DNA of 64,000 nucleotides from JAWWOL01 sp963797535 (GCA_963797535.1 CAWCPQ010000001.1:992001-1056000); one strand, 5' to 3'; shown: positions 8,632 through 17,890, counted from the first letter of the stretch. The notes: generated from the sequence alone by a model not told the origin. Program-made: numbers and translations.

Positions 8632-10044
8632 TTAGGGCACGCGCAGCAAGCAGATAAACATGGCGTCGGTGCCCTGACGGTGCGGCCACAGCTGCACCGT
8701 TGGCCCGTCCCCGAGCCGCGGAACGCCGGGAAGCAGCGGCCGTACATCGATCCGCTCCAGACCGGCGTGCCGCTTGAGCGCGTCCGAGACCACGGCCCTG
8801 GTCTCGGCGAGGTGCGGCGAGCAGGTCACGTAGCCGACGACTCCCCCGGACCGGACCGAGGCCAGCGCGGTGTCGAGCAGGGCTCGTTGCAGCGGGCCGA
8901 GGCCGGCGAGGTCCTCCGGCTTACGACGCCAGCGCGCCTCGGGCCGACGGCGCAGCGCGCCCAGCCCGGAGCAGGGAGCGTCCAGGAGCGCCCGGTCGAA
9001 GCCCGCGGCGCGCCAGGCGGGGCGCAGCCCGTCACCGACGATCGCCACCGCGTTGGCCGAGTCGGCCAGGGCCCGGCCGACCAGCTTGGCCCGGTGCGGC
9101 GCGAGCTCGTTGGCCACGAGCAGCGCGCCTCGTTCGGCAGCCAGCCCGGCGAGCAATCCGGCCTTTCCGCCCGGTCCCGCCGCCAGGTCGAGCCAGAACT
9201 CGTCCCTGCCCTCGAGCGGAGCTGTTGCCACGGCGATCGCCGCCAGCTGGCTCCCCTCGTCCTGTACGGCGGCACGGCCGCGGCGCACGGGAACGATCGC
9301 AGCTGGCTCGCCACCGCCGGGAAGCCTTACGGCGTAAGGCGAGTAGGGCCCGACGACGGCCTCGGGACCGGCAGCGGCCAACAGCTCGTCCCGGCTGATG
9401 CGCCCCGGCCGAGCCACCAGGTGCACCTGCGGCCGTTCGTTGTTCGCGGCCATCGCTTCGGCCAGCTCGGCCGGGTTACCACCGAGGGCGTCGGCCACCG
9501 CGCTGACCACCCAGCGCGGGTGCGACGTCGTGATGGCGAGGTGACCGATCGGGTTGGTCGTCGGATCGGGCGCGACCTCGGCCATCCACTCGTCCAGCGT
9601 CTTGCGGGTGAGCGCCCGCATCACCGCATTGGCAAACTTGGAGCGCCCCTCGCCTGCATGACGGCGGACCAGGTCGACCGTCGATGACACGGCAGCGTGC
9701 TGGGGCACCCTGGTGTGCAGCACCTGGTAGGCGCCCAGGCGCAGGGCGTCGCGCACCTGGGGGTCGATCTCGCTCAGCGGTCGGCTGGAGCAAGCGGCGA
9801 GCACGGCGTCGAGCTGGCCGGACATGCGCAGGGTGCCGTACGTCAGCTCGGTCGCCAGCGCAGCGTCACGGCCACTGACCTTGCGGTCGCGCAGCAGCGT
9901 CGGCAGGACCAGGTTGGCGTAGGAGTCGTTCTCGTCAACCGCCCGCAGGGTGGAGAAGGCCGCGTCGCGAGCGGGATCGATGACGGAACGGGGGCGACGG
10001 GGGCCGCCGGACGGACGTGGCGGTCTGGGTGCGTCGGCAGCCAT
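8632..10044 (-). CDS. rsmB: 16S rRNA (cytosine(967)-C(5))-methyltransferase RsmB/Fmu
   Basis: Methylates C967 of 16S rRNA using S-adenosylmethionine. The N-terminal NusB-like RNA-binding domain (about 20-165) is followed by a Rossmann methyltransferase domain. Motifs are WLDLAAGPGGKAGLL (SAM binding), LLDAPCSGLGALRRRPEARW (contains the PCS cysteine) and VGYVTCSPHLAET (catalytic TCS cysteine). The first ~20 residues are a Pro/Arg-rich tail. At 470 residues it has normal actinobacterial length. Its ATG overlaps the fmt stop by one base (TGATG), a pairing conserved in many bacteria. Confidence 0.95.
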   Translation of the reverse strand: MAADAPRPPRPSGGPRRPRSVIDPARDAAFSTLRAVDENDSYANLVLPTLLRDRKVSGRDAALATELTYGTLRMSGQLDAVLAACSSRPLSEIDPQVRDALRLGAYQVLHTRVPQHAAVSSTVDLVRRHAGEGRSKFANAVMRALTRKTLDEWMAEVAPDPTTNPIGHLAITTSHPRWVVSAVADALGGNPAELAEAMAANNERPQVHLVARPGRISRDELLAAAGPEAVVGPYSPYAVRLPGGGEPAAIVPVRRGRAAVQDEGSQLAAIAVATAPLEGRDEFWLDLAAGPGGKAGLLAGLAAERGALLVANELAPHRAKLVGRALADSANAVAIVGDGLRPAWRAAGFDRALLDAPCSGLGALRRRPEARWRRKPEDLAGLGPLQRALLDTALASVRSGGVVGYVTCSPHLAETRAVVSDALKRHAGLERIDVRPLLPGVPRLGDGPTVQLWPHRQGTDAMFICLLRVP

Positions 10045-10977
10045 CAGACGAACCGCTCGCCTGCGGCCGGCCGGACCCCGCGGGCCCAGTCGCTGGCCGC
10101 CATCTCGCCCTTGCCCTCGGGGCGGACGCTGCCCAGTGCGACCGGCCCGCGGCCGGTGCCGACCAGGACGTGGCGACCGTCGACGAGCACCTCGCCGGGA
10201 GCCAGCGCCTCACCGGCCTCGGCTGCCGACAGGCGTACCGGACCCAGCTTGAGCCGCTTGTCGCGCCAGGTGGTCCAGGCGCCGGGCGCCGGAGTCGCGG
10301 CCCGCACCAGCCGGTCGACGCGGACCGACGGTGCCGACCAGTCGACCCGCACGTCCTCGGTGCTGAACTTGGGTGCGAGGGAGACCCCGTCCGTCGGCTG
10401 CGGCACCGGGTGCACCGACCCGTCCTCGATGCCGTCGAGCGTGCGCAGCAGCAGCTCCGCCCCCGCCTCGGCCAAGCGGTCGAGCAGGTCGCCCGAGGTG
10501 TCGGTCGGGCGCACGCGCTCGGTCAGCACCCCGTAGACCGGACCGGTGTCCATGCCCTGCTCGAGCCGGAACGTCGTTGCGCCGGTGAACTCGTCGCCGG
10601 CCAGGACGGACCGCTGTACGGGAGCGGCCCCGCGCCAGGCCGGCAGCAGCGAGAAGTGCAGGTTGACCCAGCCGTCGGCAGGGACCTCGAGCGCGGCCGT
10701 GGGGAGCAGGGCTCCGTAGGCGACGACCGGACAGCAGTCGGGGGGCAAGCTCGCGGAGGCGGTCGAGGAACTCCGGCTCACTGGGCCGTCGCGGTGTGAG
10801 GACCTCGATGCCGGCCTCGAGGGCCCGCTGCTTGACCGGGCTGGCGACCAGCGTGCGCCCACGACCGGCCGGCGCGTCGGGCCGGGTCAGCACGGCGGCG
10901 ACCTCGTGCCGTGAGCCGAGCAGGACGTCGAGGGAGGGTAGGGCGACGGAGGGAGTGCCAGCAAAGACAACGCGCAC
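10044..10977 (-). CDS. fmt: Methionyl-tRNA formyltransferase (apparent +1 frameshift)
   Basis: Formylates initiator Met-tRNA. The 5' part encodes VRVVFAGTPSVALPSLDVLL and RPDAPAGRGRTL; then the frame changes. The rest (VVAYGALLPTAALEVPADGW, NLHFSLLPAWRGAAPVQRS, GATTFRLEQGMDTGPVY and the C-terminal OB-type domain) is intact in another frame. The switch falls on a run of six G (10740-10745, C on the coding strand). With five, the coding strand reads ELAPDCCPVVAYG continuously. The GTG start at 10975-10977 lies 13 nt from the def stop. Since def is intact and the two enzymes work as a pair, a sequence error is more likely than true loss. Confidence 0.88.
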
Positions 10978-10990
10978 CGAGGTCAGCTCG

Positions 10991-11539
10991 TCATCGGCCG
11001 AGGCCACCGGTGGCGTGCGGGGACAGCCGCACGACCGGGGCCGGCTCGCCGCCCCACTCGGACTCGCGGATGGCCTTCATGGCGAGCTTGCGCTGCTCGG
11101 CGTCGAGCCGGTCGATGAACAGCACCCCGTCGAGGTGGTCGGTCTCGTGCTGAATGCAGCGGGCGAGCAGCTCGGTGCCCTCGATGATCACCGGGTCGCC
11201 CCACATGTTCATGCCCTTGGCGACCACCCGCCAGGCACGCTTGGTCGGGAAGGCCAGGCCGGGAAAGGACAGGCAGCCCTCCTCGCCGTCCTGCTCCTCG
11301 TCGGAGAGGTTGCTCAGCACCGGGTTGATCAGGTGCCCCACCTCGTCGTCGACGTCGTAGGTGAACACCCGCAGCGGCACGCCGATCTGCGGGGCGGCCA
11401 GCCCGGCCCCCGGCGCGTCGATCATCGTCTCGGTGAGGTCCTTGACCAGCTTGCGCAGCTGTTTGTCGAAGTCGACGACCTCTGCGGCGGGGGTGCGCAG
11501 CACCGGGTCACCGAACAGGCGGATGGGCTTGACGGACAC
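10991..11539 (-). CDS. def: Peptide deformylase
   Basis: Removes the N-formyl group from nascent proteins. All three family motifs are present: GAGLAAPQIG (motif 1), EEGCLSFP with the metal-binding Cys (motif 2) and QHETDHLDG with two metal-binding His and the catalytic Glu (motif 3). The GTG at 11537-11539 (protein starting VSVKPIRLFGDPVL) is chosen because a GAGGAG Shine-Dalgarno lies a few bases upstream; this gives 182 residues. An upstream in-frame ATG at 11606-11608 would add 23 unrelated residues. It lies upstream of fmt in the same orientation. Confidence 0.95.
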   Translation of the reverse strand: MSVKPIRLFGDPVLRTPAAEVVDFDKQLRKLVKDLTETMIDAPGAGLAAPQIGVPLRVFTYDVDDEVGHLINPVLSNLSDEEQDGEEGCLSFPGLAFPTKRAWRVVAKGMNMWGDPVIIEGTELLARCIQHETDHLDGVLFIDRLDAEQRKLAMKAIRESEWGGEPAPVVRLSPHATGGLGR

Positions 11540-11619
11540 GGGGCTCCTCACGAGGTGTGGCCTCAAGTCTACGGACGGGCGGTGGTGCCGGTCATAGTCC
11601 GTGTTCACCGGATGGATGT

Positions 11620-13626
11620 TCAGCCGACCGTGACCGGGTCGAGCTCGACCCGTACCGGTTCCAGCGCCTTACGGGCGCTGCGGATGGCCATGGCGGCCTT
11701 CAAGGCGACCGCGAGGTCGCCGCCCCGGTCGCGGGTCACCCGCACCAGCGCGCGCTGACGAGGCTCGTCACCGTCGGTGCTCGGGCCGCCGTCCGGCACC
11801 GGCAGCGGTCCGAGCACGTCGGAGCCCGGCGGCAGCGTCGCGTGGCTGATCAGGTCGGCGATGGCCGCTGAGGTGCCGGTGAGGGCAGCCATCCGTACGG
11901 CGGGCGGAAAGGAGACCGCCTCGCGGTCGGCGAGCTCGCGCCGGGCGTGCCAGGCCGGGTCCCAGCGCAGCAACGCTTGTACGGCCGGCAGCGAGCTGTC
12001 GGCCGTGATCACCACCTGGCCACCGCCTGGACCGGAACCCGGCCTGGCCAGGGCAGCGGCGAGCAGCCACCGTCGCAGTGCCTCCTCCCCCGCCCGCAGG
12101 TCAGCGCGGCCGAGCAGGGCCCAGCCGTCGAGCAGCAGCACCGTGCCGTAGCCGCCGTCGGCCACAGGTTCGGCACCAGGGGTGGCCACGACCAGCGCCG
12201 GCTCCGCCGGGACGGAAGCCAGCACGGCGTCACGGCCGGACGTGCGCACCACTACGCCCGGAAAGGCTCTGCCCAGTTCCTCCGCCGTCCGCCGGGCGCC
12301 GACCACGACGGCGCGCAGCCGCGCGTGACCGCACGCAGCACAGGCCCAGTCGACCGCGGGCCGGCCGCACCAGCCACAGGACGCGATGGCCGTCCCGTCG
12401 GCTCGGCGCAACGGTCCGGAGCAGGCGGAGCACCGCGCGGGGGTGCGACAGTCGGCGCAGGCGAGGCTCGGCTGGTAGCCACGGCGCGGCACCTGGACCA
12501 GCACTGGCAAGCCCTTGGTCAGGGACTCGCGCGCTGCCTGCCAGGCCACGGTCGGGATGCGCGCTGACCGCGCGGCGGGGTCCCGTACGAGAGCAGCGTC
12601 CTCGGCGAGCGAGACCACCTTGGGCGACGCCGCCCGCACCGCCGCCCTCGGTTGGGTCAGCGGCGCGGCCCAGCCCGACTCGAGCAGCAGCGCGGACTCG
12701 GCCGTCATCGCGTGACCACCGATGATGAGCGCGGCGCCGGTGAGGTGGGCCCGCTGGACGAGCACGTCGCGCACGTGGGGGTAGGGCGCCCGTGGCTCGG
12801 CGTGCAGGTCGTCGCCGTCGTCCCAGACGACGACGAGGCCGACGTCATGGACGGGAGCGAAGGCCGCCGCCCTGGTGCCGACGACGACGGGCACCCGGCC
12901 GCGTACCAGCGCAAGAAACCGGCGGTAACGCTCGGCAGGACCAAGGTCGGCGGTCAGGGCGACGTGGCGGCCCGGCCCGAGGGCCTCGGTCAGGGCGGCA
13001 TCGACCCGATCGACGTCGCGGCCGTCGGGAACGACGATCACCGCTCCTCTGCCGCCGTCGACCGTCGCGCGCACGGCATCGGCCAGGTCGGCCGTCCAGT
13101 CGCGCCCGGCTGCGACGGTGAGGATGGCGTGCGGACCCTTGCCGTCGCGCAGAGCTGCCCGAAACGCCGACCCGTTCTCGTACGCGTCGAGCCGGGGCGC
13201 TGCTGTCAGGGCCGGCGGTGCCGGCACCTGCACCGGCTCCAGCAGCTGCTTTTCGACCCTGGCGTGCCGCGGCGGGATGGCGAGTCGCAGCACGTCGGTC
13301 ATGGTCCCGGCGTAGCGGTCGGCCACCGCCCTGGCGAGCCGGGCAACCTCGGGGGTGAGCACACGCTCCGGTGAGACCACCGCCGACAGCGGGCTGAGCC
13401 TGCCGCCATGACCGGTGCCGTCGGTGCGCTCGAGCAGGTAGCCGCCGACCAGCCGGCCGCTGAACCGCACCTTGACCCGTACGCCGGGGCAGGCCACCTC
13501 GTCCAGCTCGGCGGGCACGGCGTAGTCGAACAGCCGGTCGAGGTGCGGCAGCGGCGAGTCGACGACCACGCGCGCGACCCGCGGCAGCGCTGCGGGGGCG
13601 AGGAGCTCGTCGGTCAGGTCGGTCAC
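11620..13626 (-). CDS. priA: Primosomal protein N' PriA, actinobacterial type without ATPase motifs
   Basis: 668-residue replication-restart protein homologue. The N-terminal DNA-binding domain (about 15-110; HLDRLFDYAVPAEL, PGVRVKVRFSGRLVGGYLLE) and the zinc-binding region (CADCRTPARCSAC, CGWCG, CAACG) are conserved. The Walker A of helicase PriA is replaced by TVAAGRDWT, and the DEEH box by VVWDDGDDLHAE. It therefore cannot be expected to hydrolyse ATP or unwind DNA, as in other actinobacterial PriA proteins. It probably keeps a structural, fork-recognition role. Located between metK and def. Confidence 0.9.
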   Translation of the reverse strand: MTDLTDELLAPAALPRVARVVVDSPLPHLDRLFDYAVPAELDEVACPGVRVKVRFSGRLVGGYLLERTDGTGHGGRLSPLSAVVSPERVLTPEVARLARAVADRYAGTMTDVLRLAIPPRHARVEKQLLEPVQVPAPPALTAAPRLDAYENGSAFRAALRDGKGPHAILTVAAGRDWTADLADAVRATVDGGRGAVIVVPDGRDVDRVDAALTEALGPGRHVALTADLGPAERYRRFLALVRGRVPVVVGTRAAAFAPVHDVGLVVVWDDGDDLHAEPRAPYPHVRDVLVQRAHLTGAALIIGGHAMTAESALLLESGWAAPLTQPRAAVRAASPKVVSLAEDAALVRDPAARSARIPTVAWQAARESLTKGLPVLVQVPRRGYQPSLACADCRTPARCSACSGPLRRADGTAIASCGWCGRPAVDWACAACGHARLRAVVVGARRTAEELGRAFPGVVVRTSGRDAVLASVPAEPALVVATPGAEPVADGGYGTVLLLDGWALLGRADLRAGEEALRRWLLAAALARPGSGPGGGQVVITADSSLPAVQALLRWDPAWHARRELADREAVSFPPAVRMAALTGTSAAIADLISHATLPPGSDVLGPLPVPDGGPSTDGDEPRQRALVRVTRDRGGDLAVALKAAMAIRSARKALEPVRVELDPVTVG

Positions 13627-13692
13627 AGTGAGGTCCTACCAGACTCCGCCGACGGACGGCCGCGGCTGTCCACAGGCCGGATCCCCGGGGCA

Positions 13693-13758
13693 GCGCCGAT
13701 CTTGCCGATCATGCCCATCTATCGAGGGCCGGACCGGCATGATCCCCAAGATCGGCGC
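13693..13758. repeat. Long imperfect inverted repeat between priA and metK
   Basis: Outer arms GCGCCGATCTTG (13693-13704) and CAAGATCGGCGC (13747-13758) are perfect complements. Inner arms GATCATGCC (13707-13715) and GGCATGATC (13736-13744) also pair. The result is a cruciform-like hairpin with a loop of about 20 nt in the 13627-13854 gap. It lacks a T-tract and lies next to a separate GC-rich terminator-type hairpin, so it looks like a repetitive extragenic palindrome. No other copy was noticed in this window. Confidence 0.6.
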
Positions 13759-13807
13759 GAGCACCGACACGACAGTGCGTTCGCGCCATGGGTCCTGCCG
13801 CAACGCC

Positions 13808-13837
13808 GACGGCCCCCGGCCGGAGCCGGGGGCCGTC
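13808..13837 (-). terminator. Hairpin terminator of metK
   Basis: A perfect 13-bp stem, GACGGCCCCCGGC with GCCGGGGGCCGTC around a 4-nt loop, lies 17 nt beyond the metK stop. There is no U-tract, which is usual for GC-rich actinobacterial terminators. Confidence 0.75.
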
Positions 13838-13854
13838 GGTGCAGCGTTCGAGGA

Positions 13855-15051
13855 TCAGGCGCCCGCAGCGTCCTTCAGGGCCTGGGCGCGGTCGGTCGCC
13901 TCCCAGGTGAAGTCCAGCTCGGTACGGCCGAAGTGTCCGTACGCGGCAGTCTGGGCGTAGATCGGACGCAGCAGGTCGAGGTCGCGGATGATCGCGGCCG
14001 GACGGAGGTCGAAGACCTGCGCGATGGCGGCCTCGATCTTGTCGACCGGAACGTGCTCGGTGCCGAAGGTCTCGATGAACACGCCGACCGGGTGGGCCCG
14101 GCCGATCGCATAGGCGACCTGGACCTCGCACTTGTCGGCCAGCCCGGCAGCGACGACGTTCTTGGCGACCCAGCGGGTCGCGTAGGCGGCCGAGCGGTCG
14201 ACCTTGGACGGGTCCTTGCCGGAGAACGCGCCGCCACCGTGCCGGCCGTAGCCGCCGTAGGTGTCGACGATGATCTTGCGGCCGGTCAGTCCGGTGTCAC
14301 CCATCGGGCCACCGATCTCGAACCGGCCGGTCGGGTTGACGTAGACCTTGTAGTCCGAGGTGTCGATGTCGAGCAGCGCAACCTCGGGCTCGATGACGTG
14401 CTCGAGGATGTCCGGCTTGAGCAGGGTCTCGATGTCGATGTCGGCCGCGTGCTGGGTCGACAGGACGACGGTGTCCAGGCGGGTGGGCTTGCCGTCGACG
14501 TACTCGATGGTGACCTGGGTCTTGCCGTCCGGGCGCAGGTAGGGAACGGTGCCCTCCTTGCGGACCGCGGTCAGGCGGCGGGACAGCCGGTGCGCCAGCG
14601 CGATCGGCAGCGGCATCAGCTCAGGGGTCTCATTGACCGCGAAGCCGAACATCATGCCCTGGTCGCCGGCGCCCTGGCGGTCGAGCTCGTCGTCGTCACT
14701 GGCGTCGGTGCGGATCTCCTCGGCGGTGTCGACGCCCTGGGCGATGTCGGGCGACTGACCGTGGATCGACAGGGAGACGCCGCAGGAGGCGCCGTCGAAG
14801 CCCTTCTTGGACGAGTCGTAGCCGATCTCGAGCACCCGGTCGCGAGCGATCGACTCGATGTCGATGTAGGCGGTGGTGGTCACCTCACCGGCGACGTGGA
14901 TCTGGCCGGTGGTGATGAGCGTCTCGACGGCAACGCGGCTCTTGGGGTCTTCCTTGAGCAGGGCGTCGAGGATCGAGTCGGAGATCGCGTCGGCGATCTT
15001 GTCCGGGTGACCCTCGGTGACGGACTCGGAAGTGAACAGACGACGCGACAA
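13855..15051 (-). CDS. metK: S-adenosylmethionine synthase
   Basis: Makes SAM from methionine and ATP. Motifs: FTSESVTEGHPDKIADAISD (ATP/methionine site), GAGDQGMMFGFA, KTQVTIEY, and the P-loop-like GGGAFSGKDPSKVDRSAAY. It starts at TTG (15049-15051; protein LSRRLFTSES), because AAGGAG stands 5 nt upstream and similarity begins there. This gives 398 residues, the standard length; an in-frame upstream start at 15120 would add 23 residues that look non-coding. No SAM riboswitch core was recognised in the 177-nt upstream gap. Confidence 0.95.
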   Translation of the reverse strand: MSRRLFTSESVTEGHPDKIADAISDSILDALLKEDPKSRVAVETLITTGQIHVAGEVTTTAYIDIESIARDRVLEIGYDSSKKGFDGASCGVSLSIHGQSPDIAQGVDTAEEIRTDASDDDELDRQGAGDQGMMFGFAVNETPELMPLPIALAHRLSRRLTAVRKEGTVPYLRPDGKTQVTIEYVDGKPTRLDTVVLSTQHAADIDIETLLKPDILEHVIEPEVALLDIDTSDYKVYVNPTGRFEIGGPMGDTGLTGRKIIVDTYGGYGRHGGGAFSGKDPSKVDRSAAYATRWVAKNVVAAGLADKCEVQVAYAIGRAHPVGVFIETFGTEHVPVDKIEAAIAQVFDLRPAAIIRDLDLLRPIYAQTAAYGHFGRTELDFTWEATDRAQALKDAAGA

Positions 15052-15228
15052 AGGAGCTCCTTGGCTGCAGCGGGTGGGCCGGCAGGCGGCCACGGGGAGA
15101 GTTGCGGGGTGCGGGTGCACGGTCCCGGCTTGGGCAGCAGTCTATGCCCGCCGACGAGCAGACCGGGCTCGGCCACGCTCGTAACGTGATCGACGTCTCA
15201 GCATTCGAGCCCAAACCGACCAGTCCGG

Positions 15229-16455
15229 TCAGGATTGAGCGAGCAACGCCGCGACGTGGTCCCAGATCACGTGCGACAGGACGTCCTTGGGCCCGTACGG
15301 GACCTCGGTCTCGCTGCCATCGGCGCTGAGGATCACCGCAGCGTTGTCCGGCTGGTCGAACGCCTTGTCCTCGCCGACCTCGTTAACCACCAGCAGGTCG
15401 CAGCCCTTGGCGGCGAGCTTCTCGCGGCCCCTGACCAGCACGTCGTCGGTCTCGGCGGCGAAACCCACCAGCACCGACGCCACCTCGCCCGCAGCCCTGG
15501 CGGCCACCAGATCGGCCAGCACGTCGGCCGTGCGGACGAGCGCGACCGGCTCAGGGTCGGCGCCGGTCTTCTTGATCTTGTACGCGGCGACCTCGGCGGG
15601 GCGGAAGTCGGCGACGGCTGCCGCCATGACGACCGCATCAGCCTCAGCGGCAGCCGACAGCACCGCCGTGCGCAGCTCGGCAGCGGTGCTGACGCGGACC
15701 ACCGTGGCGCCGGCCGGGTCGGGCAGCGACACGTTGGCGCTGACCAGAGTCACCGTGGCGCCCCTGGCTGCGGCGGCGGCAGCCAGCGCGTAGCCCTGCC
15801 GGCCGGATGAACGGTTGCCGAGGAATCGCACGGGATCCAGCGGTTCGCGGGTGCCGCCGGCGGAGACGACGACGTGGCGTCCGAGCAGGTCGGCGTCCCG
15901 GTCACCGCCCTGCAGGATCGCGCGCACGACGGCGAAGATCTCGGCCGGCTCCGGCAGCCGGCCGACGCCGGAGTCGGCGCCGGTCAGCCGGCCGCTGGCC
16001 GGCGTCAGCACGATGGAGCCGCGCGAGCGCAGGGTCGCGACGTTGGCCCTGGTGGCAGGGTGCTCCCACATCTCGGAGTGCATGGCCGGCGCGAACACGA
16101 CCGGACAGCGAGCGGTCAGCAGCGTGGCCGCGAGCAGGTCGTCGGCCCGGCCGGAGGCGGCACGGGCGAGCAGGTCAGCGGTGGCCGGGGCCACGACCAC
16201 GAGATCGGCGTCGCGGCCGAGGCGAACGTGGGACACCTCGGCGACGTCGGTCCATACCGTGGTGGCCACCGGCTCGCCGGACAGCGCCTCCCAGGTGGGC
16301 GCCCCGACGAACTTCAAGGCGGCGTCGGTGGGAACCACCCGTACCCGATGACCCGACTCGGTCAGCAGCCGCAGCAGCTCACAGGCCTTGTACGCAGCGA
16401 TGCCGCCGGCAACTCCCAGAATGACCCTGGGACTGCGAGCGGCATCGGGCGACAT
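15229..16455 (-). CDS. coaBC: Bifunctional phosphopantothenoylcysteine decarboxylase / phosphopantothenate-cysteine ligase
   Basis: Two consecutive steps of coenzyme A synthesis. The N-terminal FMN-dependent decarboxylase (about 1-185) shows ILGVAGGIAAYKACELLR, the histidine region EVSHVRLGRDADLVVVAPAT, and VFAPAMHSEMWEHPAT, equivalent to the PAMNxxMW motif. The C-terminal CTP-dependent ligase (about 190-408) has VVSAGGTREPLDPVRFLGN and AAAVADFRP, then AYKIKK with the catalytic lysines. 408 residues, normal length. It sits 11 nt downstream of rpoZ, as in most actinobacteria. Confidence 0.95.
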   Translation of the reverse strand: MSPDAARSPRVILGVAGGIAAYKACELLRLLTESGHRVRVVPTDAALKFVGAPTWEALSGEPVATTVWTDVAEVSHVRLGRDADLVVVAPATADLLARAASGRADDLLAATLLTARCPVVFAPAMHSEMWEHPATRANVATLRSRGSIVLTPASGRLTGADSGVGRLPEPAEIFAVVRAILQGGDRDADLLGRHVVVSAGGTREPLDPVRFLGNRSSGRQGYALAAAAAARGATVTLVSANVSLPDPAGATVVRVSTAAELRTAVLSAAAEADAVVMAAAVADFRPAEVAAYKIKKTGADPEPVALVRTADVLADLVAARAAGEVASVLVGFAAETDDVLVRGREKLAAKGCDLLVVNEVGEDKAFDQPDNAAVILSADGSETEVPYGPKDVLSHVIWDHVAALLAQS

Positions 16456-16466
16456 CGGAGTGGTGG

Positions 16467-16730
16467 CTACTGGTCGATCTTCTCGGAGGTGAGCAGACCG
16501 CCATTGATCTCACGCATGGCAATCGAGAGCGGCTTTTCGTGCACGTGCGTCTCGACCAGCGGGCCGACGTACTCGAGCAGGCCCTCTCCCAGCTGGGAGT
16601 AGTAAGCGTTGATCTGACGAGCGCGCTTGGCGCTGTAGATGACCAGCGCGTACTTGGAGTCGGTGCGCTCCAGCAGCTCGTCGATCGGAGGGTTGGTGAT
16701 GCCCTCGGGGGATGCGATGGTTCCTGCCAC
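16467..16730 (-). CDS. rpoZ: DNA-directed RNA polymerase subunit omega
   Basis: Small subunit that helps assemble beta-prime. Family motifs: PPIDELLERTDSKYALVIYS, KRARQIN and EKPLSIAMREI. The GTG at 16728-16730 is taken as the start because AGGAG lies about 8 nt upstream, giving 87 residues (VAGTIASPEG...). An ATG 15 nt upstream is possible but would put that Shine-Dalgarno inside the gene. It lies between gmk and coaBC in the canonical order. Confidence 0.94.
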   Translation of the reverse strand: MAGTIASPEGITNPPIDELLERTDSKYALVIYSAKRARQINAYYSQLGEGLLEYVGPLVETHVHEKPLSIAMREINGGLLTSEKIDQ

Positions 16731-16767
16731 GTGGTCTCCTGCCAAGAATGGCGCGCCAGTGGGCGCA

Positions 16768-17328
16768 CTACTGCTGGAGCAAGGCTACCAGTTGAGCCGC
16801 GGCGTCCGGGACGGAAGTGTTGACCACGACGCTGTCGAACTCGCCCTCGGCCGCCAGCTCGAGCCTGGCCTCGGCGAGGCGAGCATCGATCACGTCCTGC
16901 GGCTCGGTGCCCCGGCCGGTGAGCCGGCGGACCAGCTCGTCCCAGGACGGCGGCTTGAGAAACACCAGCTGCGCATCCGGCATCGCTGCCCTGACCTGGC
17001 GCGCACCCTGCAGGTCGATCTCGAGCAGCGCCGAGCGCCCGCTGGCCAGCCGCGCCTCGACCGGCGCGCGCGGGGTGCCGTAGGAGTTGCCGGCGAACAC
17101 CGCGTGCTCCAGCAGCAGATCCTGCTCGACCATGGCGTCGTAGGCCCGCTGGTCGACGAAGTGGTACTCGACGCCGTCGGTCTCGCCCGGCCGCGGCCGG
17201 CGTGTCGTCACGGAGACGGACAGCCAGACGCCGGGGTGGGTCTTGCGAATCTCGGCGATGACGCTGCTCTTGCCGACCCCGGAGGGCCCGGACAGCACCG
17301 TCAGTCGTGGTGCCGGCTCAGGCCTCAC
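16768..17328 (-). CDS. gmk: Guanylate kinase
   Basis: Phosphorylates GMP to GDP. P-loop GPSGVGKSS near the N-terminus, then SVSVTTRRPRPGETDGVEYH (GMP-binding) and GNSYGTPRAPVEA, and DLQGARQVR. 186 residues, family-typical. The start overlaps the end of mihF by 11 nt, suggesting coupled translation. Confidence 0.95.
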   Translation of the reverse strand: MRPEPAPRLTVLSGPSGVGKSSVIAEIRKTHPGVWLSVSVTTRRPRPGETDGVEYHFVDQRAYDAMVEQDLLLEHAVFAGNSYGTPRAPVEARLASGRSALLEIDLQGARQVRAAMPDAQLVFLKPPSWDELVRRLTGRGTEPQDVIDARLAEARLELAAEGEFDSVVVNTSVPDAAAQLVALLQQ

Positions 17329-17647
17329 CGGCGAACTCGCGCTCCAGCGCCAGCCGCTGCTTGTCCCCCAGGCCGCGTACCCGGCGGGTGGGCGAGATGG
17401 CGAGCTTCTCCATCAGCTTGGCGGCCCGCACCTTGCCCACGCCGGGCATGGCTTCGAGGACTGCCGACACCTTCATCTTGCCCACGACGTCGTCGGTCTC
17501 GCCGGCCGAGAGGACCTCGGACAGCGTGATGCTCGACGCCTTGAGCTTGGTCTTGAGCTCGGCGCGGGCACGACGGGCGTGTGCCGCCTTCTCAAGCGCA
17601 GCGGCACGTTGTTCAGGTGTCAAAGGCGGAAGGGCCACGCGCGTCAC
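17318..17647 (-). CDS. mihF: Integration host factor, actinobacterial type
   Basis: Nucleoid-associated DNA-bending protein unrelated in fold to enterobacterial IHF. The 109 residues have a basic helical N-terminus (EKAAHARRARAELKTKLK) and a helix-two-turn-helix with MPGVGKVRAAKLMEKLAI, followed by TRRVRGLGDKQR. In mycobacteria and streptomycetes this protein compacts DNA and is required for mu or phage integration and normal development. It opens the mihF-gmk-rpoZ-coaBC run; its promoter should lie in the 243-nt gap upstream. Confidence 0.93.
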   Translation of the reverse strand: MTRVALPPLTPEQRAAALEKAAHARRARAELKTKLKASSITLSEVLSAGETDDVVGKMKVSAVLEAMPGVGKVRAAKLMEKLAISPTRRVRGLGDKQRLALEREFAGEA

Positions 17648-17816
17648 CTCAGGTCGGACGGGGATGGTGATGATGCTGTCGCGACCCGGTCCCCACGTAC
17701 AACAGGTCGTCCGAGGAACCTAGCGAGTCCGACGGTCGCAAGGCAACGCGGGGCACCCGGATTGACCGGATCGGCGGCACATTTGCTGGCACATCGGGCA
17801 CAGAGGCGGGCGCTTG

Positions 17817-17858
17817 CGCGGAAAGCTTCCCGTCAGATTTGGTGGGAGAGTTTCCGCG
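17817..17858 (-). terminator. Candidate hairpin terminator of the pyrimidine operon
   Basis: Arms CGCGGAAA (17817-17824) and TTTCCGCG (17851-17858) pair perfectly, and CCC/GGG pair further in. The hairpin lies 32 nt past the pyrF stop and before mihF. It could instead be an operator for mihF. The rest of the 17648-17890 gap shows nothing else recognisable. Confidence 0.5.
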
Positions 17859-17890
17859 GGATGGACGGACGGGCGCTCGCTGCGGCCTGA

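Noticed and set aside
15052..15228. SAM riboswitch before metK
   Set aside because: No SAM-I, SAM-II or SAM-IV core sequence was recognisable in the gap.
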